Position numbers and translations under genes: made by a program. Below, piece after piece: positions 58,285-64,000 of a stretch of 64,000 nt of DNA (positions within the stretch are counted from its first letter, which is position 1; each line of letters begins with the position of its first letter). The stretch is from Oscheius dolichura (taxonomy: Eukaryota; Nematoda; Chromadorea; Rhabditida; Rhabditidae), in the NCBI GenBank assembly GCA_932521035.1, contig OW051495.1, positions 10,602,001 through 10,666,000 on the forward strand, in the 5' to 3' direction. The notes beneath the pieces were generated by a model. That model had not been told where the DNA came from. It saw only the letters and a program-made list of their open reading frames with translations, and ran no database searches.

Positions 58285-59515
58285 TGCCCGCGGAGGTTCA
58301 TCAGACTCCCTTTGGAGATCAGCCAAATCATCTCTAGACCAAATGTCATTCTCATTTTGCGGTTATGCTCCAACGAGTGGAACGCTGTTATATAACTGTA
58401 GCAGGATATAATGCAGAGTATGACTAGATTTATTTGCTCTTGAGAGACAAAACAGTCCCGTATAGAATGAGTATCTTAACGGCGAGTTCCATCCTCGAAG
58501 AAGACTCCTCCATCGATGGCGCAGTACTTGGGGCAGATACCCTTCTCTCCGGCTCCTCCAGCTGGTCCGGCCTCTCCAGGAGCTCCTGGGTTTCCATCGT
58601 TTCCGGGCTGTCCATCGGGTCCGTTGGGGCCCTTGGGTCCGGGAGCGCCTGAAAATGCGAATTAACCTACTGATGGGGAACAAACCGGGCTGTCCATCTT
58701 GTCCAGGGGCTCCAGGCTGGCCAGGGGGTCCCTGAGGTCCAGCGGGTCCAGCGGGACCGGGCTCTCCGGGCTGGATTGGCTCGGAGGGAGCGTCTTGTCC
58801 GGGCTGTCCAGGGGCTCCAGGAGCTCCGGGGTTTCCGGCGGGTCCAGAGGGTCCTTTGGGTCCCGGTCCTCCAGGAGCTCCATCGTTTCCAGGTCCTCCG
58901 GGCTGTCCATCGCTTCCGGCGTCTCCGGCAGGTCCGGGGGGTCCAGGGGGGCCGGGAGGTCCGGCGGGGCAGGGCTTGCATGGTGGGGGAGTGACGGGCT
59001 CGCAAGGCTGCTGGGGAGGCTTTCCTGGCTATAATTGGAATTTTTACAATTAGTCCTTTTAGTTCGCTTACGTTTCCAGGAAGTCCGGGTGCTCCGGGCT
59101 TTCCAGGCTTTCCGGGCTTTCCGGGAGTACCGGCAGGTCCTGCAGCTCCCGGGAGGCAGCATGCATCGCATCCTCCGGCGGCGGCCTGTCCTCCAGAGAC
59201 TCCGCTGTCTCCGTAACCAGCCTGACGGGCAGTACGGTTTCCGGCGGGGAGGTTCTTCAGGGTGTTGACTTCAGTCCAGATATCCTTGGCCGATCCGCGG
59301 CAGTAGTTGATCTCGTTGTGCATGGTTCTCTTGACCTGGTGCACATAGTTGTAGACCATCGGCAGGGTGACGCAGACCGAGAGGACTGCCACCACAGAGA
59401 AGGTAACGGCCGAGTAGGCCACGAAGCGGTAAGCCTATAATTGAGCTGTTGTTGGGAGAAAGGAATAGGCAAAATTCACCTTGATACGTTGTTCGAGATC
59501 CATTGCTGAATGCTG
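58285..59515 (-). repeat. Right arm of the 1,231-bp inverted repeat
   Basis: Reverse complement of 56076-57306. Similarity stops abruptly at 59515/59516 (left counterpart 56076/56075) and at 58285/58284. Confidence 0.92.
58476..59503 (-). CDS. Cuticle collagen B, 300 aa
   Basis: Four exons: 59503-59480, 59434-59072, 59028-58686, 58648-58476. It is the mirror image of collagen A: same 300 residues, same Cys clusters and Gly-X-Y blocks, same introns. Only the promoter differs: sequence upstream of -12 is unrelated to collagen A, with its own TATA box at 59538-59546. The two genes therefore encode the same collagen but could be expressed at different times or places. Confidence 0.96.
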
Positions 59516-59920
59516 ACTATCTGCTGCCAACCACTTGCTTTTATAGAGAGAAGAGAGGAAGGTGGGCGTGATACGTGCCGTTTTTTTATTTCGATTCAGT
59601 ACGGCAGATTCGGGTCGCCTCTCTACCAAGGGCAAATTCTCTGCGCCCTCCGGCGCTGTCTTTATCTAAATGCAAAGACAAAACTGGATGTTGGACGAGG
59701 TGTAATGGCTTTTGATGATCAGCCCCTGCCCCGCTTTAATACAAAGAAAATGCTTGCGGAAGAAGTGTTTCAAAAAGAAGGTGAAAGTGGTGCGAAAGGG
59801 TGGAAACCGAGACTCGATTTCTTGCAAGCTGGTAGAAATTTAGCCTCTTTTGGGTGAGGGAGGCAACATTGTAGTGTGCCTTAGAAGGGTTTGAAGAAAT
59901 CTTTGAATTTATAACATCCT
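59504..59920. other. Collagen B promoter and 3' flank of CHK kinase A
   Basis: Holds the TATA box of collagen B. A plus ORF at 59510-59857 has no recognised domain and was not called. Confidence 0.5.
59538..59546 (-). promoter_or_regulatory. TATA box of collagen B
   Basis: The minus strand reads CTATAAAAG, 35 nt upstream of the ATG at 59503 and outside the repeat arm. Confidence 0.55.
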
Positions 59921-61417
59921 TTATTGGTCTGGTTTTGATGAACTCGTAGATATTATATCCATGTTTCGCTTGTGATAAAAGATAATGTCCTGGAGCATGG
60001 CTAGCTGCTTTTCTCGCAAGCTTTCTTTTGCCTGAAATGTTCTCATATTTTTTATATGGTCAATACCGCACCTTTTCTTTATTTTCCTCATCCGGTTGCT
60101 GGTCTACAATCATCTGCCCAACTGAAGCAATACTCCCGGCCACTATAAAGGCACAACCCGGAAAGAAGCGGTAGTAGGCTTCCTTGATCTGTAGCCATTT
60201 GTATATATCCTTCATTGTCAGAAAGGATACCTGTTCTAAAGTGAACGGGATCTCTTCTCCATTGCTCATTAGTTCCCACCAATATTTCATATGGCCCTCC
60301 CAGTTCTTACGTCTTGCTTTTCCAGAGAGGCACCCGGTAAAAAGACGAACCAAATCTGCAGCTGGGGAGTTGAACTGGGATCCCTAAAGACACATCTAAA
60401 TATGGAAAAACAAAACCTGAAAGTCGATAAGGGCTCTGAATTCCAGTCCGTCTTGTTTCCTTTCCCAAAGCATGTTACACATCCAAACGTCGCCGTGACA
60501 CAGAAACCTGGGGAGACCAAGAATTTCACTGGTGTCATCGAGGAATTTCAAATAGACCGGGTCAGCCATTTCATCCAGGACAGTTTCCATCTCTCGTGCT
60601 TCGGCAGCCATGCCATCGCCTCCAAATTCCTTGACCAATCGTGAGAATTTTGCCATCATCTAGAGAGAAAGTATTCCGCGTATGTTACTTATCCATACCT
60701 CCGGAACAAACATGCAGTTAAAGGTATCCTGAAACATCTCTCCTTTCATTGCATGCTGTTCCTCTGGACTGAAAAGAGCACTTGTCTTATGAAGTTTGAC
60801 TAATTGCTCAATAATCTGAACAGGACCTCTTTTCTACAGGGAACTTACAGTTTCTATGGTTTCCGAAGTAACATTGTCGTTCATATGAATTCCGGAAGCG
60901 ATTCCTTCATAATGTTCCAGGATAATGTATCCAGAATCCTCAGAGCTGGCCCTCTTCTTGCAAGCATACATTTTAGGCATCCGCAGAATAACCTTGTGCT
61001 CTTTGAACTTCTCGTAGATATCTATTTCGGCATTATGATACTGTAAGCAGGGAAATGAAATCTAGAGCTTCCACCCCACCTTGATCATGGACTTCGCTTT
61101 TTCGTCGCTCATCGTTTCATTTATCAATTCAGCTAGTTGGTTCTCCTTAGTTGCTGTTTTCGGGGCGCTAACTTTTACAGCAAAGGAGGGAGGAACAGAT
61201 GAGTCGGCTGGAGTCCAATCAGGCTTTAGTAGTCCTACTTGAGTAATTATCCCCTGCAAAGTAGTAACGGTTCTTGTCCGAGGGGATAATTTACATTCCC
61301 ATCTCCCAAGTCATGGAACTTTACATTGTGGCCAAACGTTGATTCCGTTTGAAGGGATTGCTGCAGGGCCTTCTCAAGTTCCGCGAGTGTTAGTGTCGTA
61401 TTAAAAATAGAAACCAT
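59921..61417 (-). CDS. CHK-domain (EcKL / DUF1679-type) small-molecule kinase A, 409 aa
   Basis: Eight phase-0 exons: 61417-61295, 61253-61080, 61040-60849, 60815-60699, 60659-60417, 60383-60231, 60188-60072, 60031-59921. Residues around 65-75 (FAVKVSAPK) match the ATP-binding beta-strand Lys region, HGDVWMCN (257-264) is Brenner's motif with catalytic Asp, and ALIDFQ (Asp 281) is the metal-binding site. The family is the CHK kinase-like or ecdysteroid-kinase-like group, expanded in nematodes and insects and thought to phosphorylate steroids, xenobiotics or other small alcohols; substrate here unknown. It has the same exon pattern as its upstream tandem neighbour. A TTTAG acceptor sits two bases before the ATG. 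Confidence 0.92.
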
Positions 61418-61513
61418 TTCTAAAGTTAGTATAGAGAGAAATATAATCCTAATGAAAGCAGGGTGTAAGCCCGTGTATTATTACAAGAAGAAGTATATTA
61501 ATGTTGAAATGGT

Positions 61514-63165
61514 TTATGGCTCCGTTCTTCTTTTGGATGAGTTAATAATGGACATATTTCTTTTATGGTATTTGATAATATCTTGAAGAAGGGCATGCTG
61601 CTTTTCCAAGAGATTTTTATGGGCCTAAACTTGGGATATGCTCTCTAGAATAGACAAGTTTTACCAGTCGTTGGCTGTTCTCGTCTGGTTGTTTCTTTAT
61701 AATGTCCATTCCAACAGCGGCAATACTCCCAGCGACAACAAAGGCGCAACATGGAAACAACCGATAGTACGCCTCGATGGTCTGGAGAAATTTAAATAAA
61801 ATTAAATAAAAACGAACGGTTACCTGCTCTGCCGTATAAGGAACTTGTCCTATTCTTTGCTCATCCATGAAATTCCACCATGTTTTGATATATTTCATGT
61901 ACGTGTCTCTTCTTTTTTTTCCTGACATGCAACCAGTAAAAAGACGGACCAGATCGGCTGCTGGACAACCGAATTGAGCGGTCTATAAAGTCCATTGGAT
62001 GTTAATTTCTTCTTTCAATCATTACCCACCTCTAAGTCTATCAAAGCCTGCAGTTCGAATTCTTCATTACTCGGGCAGTCTCCAGTTCGTTTCCAGAGCA
62101 TGTTACACATCCACACGTCTCCGTGGCAAAGCAGTCGTGGAATGTTTAGGTTTTCGCATGTCTCGTCCACAAATTTCAGATACCCTGGTTGGGCCATTTC
62201 TCTCAAAACTCCTTCTAGTTCTTCTGTTTCACTAGCCATCATTTCTCCTCCAAACTCTTTTGCCATTCGGGCTAGGTTTTTAATCATCTGGAAAGACTAA
62301 GAGTCAAAATGAAACATTCTTACCCCTTCCTCAAACCAGACATTGAAAGTGTTTTGGAATAAATTATTTGTCAACTTTGCTTTGTCATCTTCTGAGAAAA
62401 ACTGGCCAGAACTATGGATCTTTGCGAGTTCGTGAAGAACCTGAAAAGGAGGCATTGCTTCAGATTGAAGAAGTATACTCACGACTTCGATAGCAGAATC
62501 CGGTAAGTTAATATTCATATGAAGAGTGGAGTCAACTTTTTCGTAATGTTTCATGACTATGTATCCAGCGTCTTTAAAAGTTTCTCTCCTCTTGGCAGCA
62601 TAGACTTGGGGCACCTTTGCTCCAACGCCATGTTTTTCTAACATGGACAGTATTTGAATTTCGGTGTTATGGTACTGAAAAGATTCCTGTCATCGAGAAG
62701 AACAATAAAGCGCACATTAACAACTCGCTGTTGTTTTTCGTCTCCCAAGTCTTGTTGCGCCAGCTCGGCTAGCTGGTTTCCTTGCGTCGGCTTTTTAGGA
62801 GCAGAGACCTTTATCGCAAATGTGGCTGGAAGCAGCTGATTCGGCGGGGTCCAATCGGCTGCCAATAGTCCAACTTCCGAAACGTTACCCTGGCAATTGA
62901 CAGTTTAAAGGAATTAATTGGCCATGTAGACCCCAATTGTATAATTATCATCTTGGGGATGTAAAACTGACAACGTTTGGCAAAATACAGAGGAAGATCA
63001 AAGATCGAAGTAAAAATGCATCAATGACTGAAGAAAACTCACATTTCCGTTTCCGAGGTCGGTAAATGAAACATTTTCACCAAATTTGGATGTGGTTCCC
63101 AAGGTATCTTGCAATGACTTCTCAATATCATCAGTCGTAAGGGCAGTTTCAAAAAGTTGTATCAT
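61514..63165 (-). CDS. CHK-domain (EcKL / DUF1679-type) small-molecule kinase B, 416 aa
   Basis: Eight phase-0 exons: 63165-63043, 62889-62716, 62674-62483, 62440-62324, 62287-62030, 61982-61824, 61781-61665, 61624-61514. It shares FAIKVSAPK, HGDVWMCN (257-264) and a metal-binding Asp in ALIDLE (286), where its neighbour has ALIDFQ. Exon sizes equal those of kinase A except the fifth (258 vs 243 nt) and sixth (159 vs 153 nt), so the two arose by tandem duplication and diverged well beyond SDR-4/5 levels. The spacing is only 96 nt from its stop (61514) to the next ATG (61417), close enough for an operon with trans-splicing; the TTTAG before the next ATG fits that. Confidence 0.92.
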
Positions 63166-64000
63166 TTTCCTAAAGAATAAACTAAATATCTATGAGCAGG
63201 AAAAAGGGGCAATTGATGTTTGTGGTTTGTTCCCCGCTTTTATTAAGCCGCCGGACTATTGCACAACGTTGTGAGACGGTGACATAGAGGCTACGCCGGC
63301 AGACTAACATAATGGCCAGTGATAGGGCAGAGATCACACACTGTGCCCATGGACCAAAAAGAGTCAATTGCTAGAGGCAATCAGGACAAAAGGTGGTTTA
63401 TAGAAGAACAAAAAAAACCAAAAGCGATAGTTTGTGCACAGGCGATGGAATAATCAATAGTGTGATAATTTTTTTGGTTTGAAAAGGTTTTATTGAAATT
63501 AGTAACTTCAACTATACATATTTCTAATCTATTTATAGTTGTTCAATGCTCTCTTGTTCATTGGGGGGTCTCCTTGGTCTGGCCCAATTATCCCATGGCG
63601 CCACCTGGTTTGGTGGGCACCTTTGTCACCGACAGGGGTTCCCTCTGCGTTGAAACAAGCCTTACTCGTCTCGTATAAAGTATATAAGACTTAGCTTTTC
63701 TTCGCCACCGTCTGTAGCATCCCATCCAACCGGTTGTACGTCTACAGCTTGTTTTTTGTGTCGAAGACCTACGGGCGTCCCCTCCATAAACACGGTCTCT
63801 CCCCGTCTACGTGACTTCCTTCATTTTCTGAGTGCCTACGTGACTTTCTGTCGGTTGTCTCTTCAGGCCAATAATATCCCACTGACACAGTCCATATATA
63901 AGATCTTAAGGCTGGGCGAAGATACGTCAGGCTCTATCGGGGGAAGACGCCAGGAGTTCACTGACCTTCCCGGGGAAGACCTATTGGTCTCCCGTTCTCA
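63166..64000. other. Right-hand end, no gene recognised
   Basis: Promoter side of CHK kinase B. A plus ORF at 63493-63678 lacks any domain. CTACGTGACTT occurs twice (about 63808 and 63836). A gene continuing beyond the window cannot be excluded. Confidence 0.45.

Noticed and set aside
1-64000. tRNA, rRNA, CRISPR, phage or integron elements
   Set aside because: No cloverleaf-like A/B-box pair, rRNA block, spaced repeat array or prokaryotic feature was seen; the window is eukaryotic. A tRNA scan could still find something missed by eye.

Overview
The window looks like nuclear DNA of a rhabditid nematode. The reasons are very short introns (often 36-50 nt), T-rich/TTTCAG acceptors directly upstream of many start codons (as expected for spliced-leader trans-splicing), and nematode-type families: a cuticle collagen, a ground-like protein, a receptor guanylyl cyclase, serpentine receptors, CHK-domain kinases, an ELK/LIN-1-type ETS factor and many sniffer-like short-chain dehydrogenases. 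Genus cannot be told from the sequence. All gene models were spliced by hand; reading phase was followed across every junction.

Layout. 0-17 kb: seven short-chain dehydrogenase/reductase (SDR) genes, all on the minus strand, in two subfamilies (250 aa: 2-877, 2476-3423, 4245-5162; 243 aa: 10820-11713, 11976-12831, 13210-14143, 15643-16586). They are interrupted by an SDS22-like pseudogene (1514-2346), a 7TM receptor (5747-7332), a FATP-type acyl-CoA synthetase/fatty acid transporter (7979-10725) and a small secreted Cys-rich gene (14879-15557). 18.6-23.6 kb: a 1,023-residue secreted protein that joins a Gln/Pro/Cys-rich half to a long Ala/Gly 'glycine-zipper' repeat half; every intron from the second on is in phase 1. 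24-28.3 kb: a BED zinc-finger protein. 28.3-34.2 kb: gene-poor, with a dispersed TACNGTA motif. 34.2-38.5 kb: a receptor guanylyl cyclase. 38.7-40.1 kb: a 70-aa ORF and a second 7TM receptor. 40.6-41.2 kb: a ground-like protein. 41.7-55.1 kb: a LIN-1/ELK-like ETS gene with two candidate first exons and an intron of 4.7 or 11.3 kb. 56.1-59.5 kb: two apparently identical collagen genes on 1,231-bp inverted arms. 59.9-63.2 kb: tandem CHK/EcKL-like kinases.

Functional themes are small-molecule and lipid metabolism (SDRs, FATP, CHK kinases, probably xenobiotic, steroid or fatty-acyl substrates), sensory or hormonal signalling (gcy, two serpentine receptors), cuticle and extracellular matrix (collagens, ground-like, repeat protein) and developmental transcription (BED, ETS). 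The most unusual items are the repeat protein, the inverted collagen pair with unrelated promoters, the patchwork of intron presence among SDR paralogues with shared promoter motifs, and apparent gene decay (SDS22 pseudogene; one SDR with a damaged splice donor).
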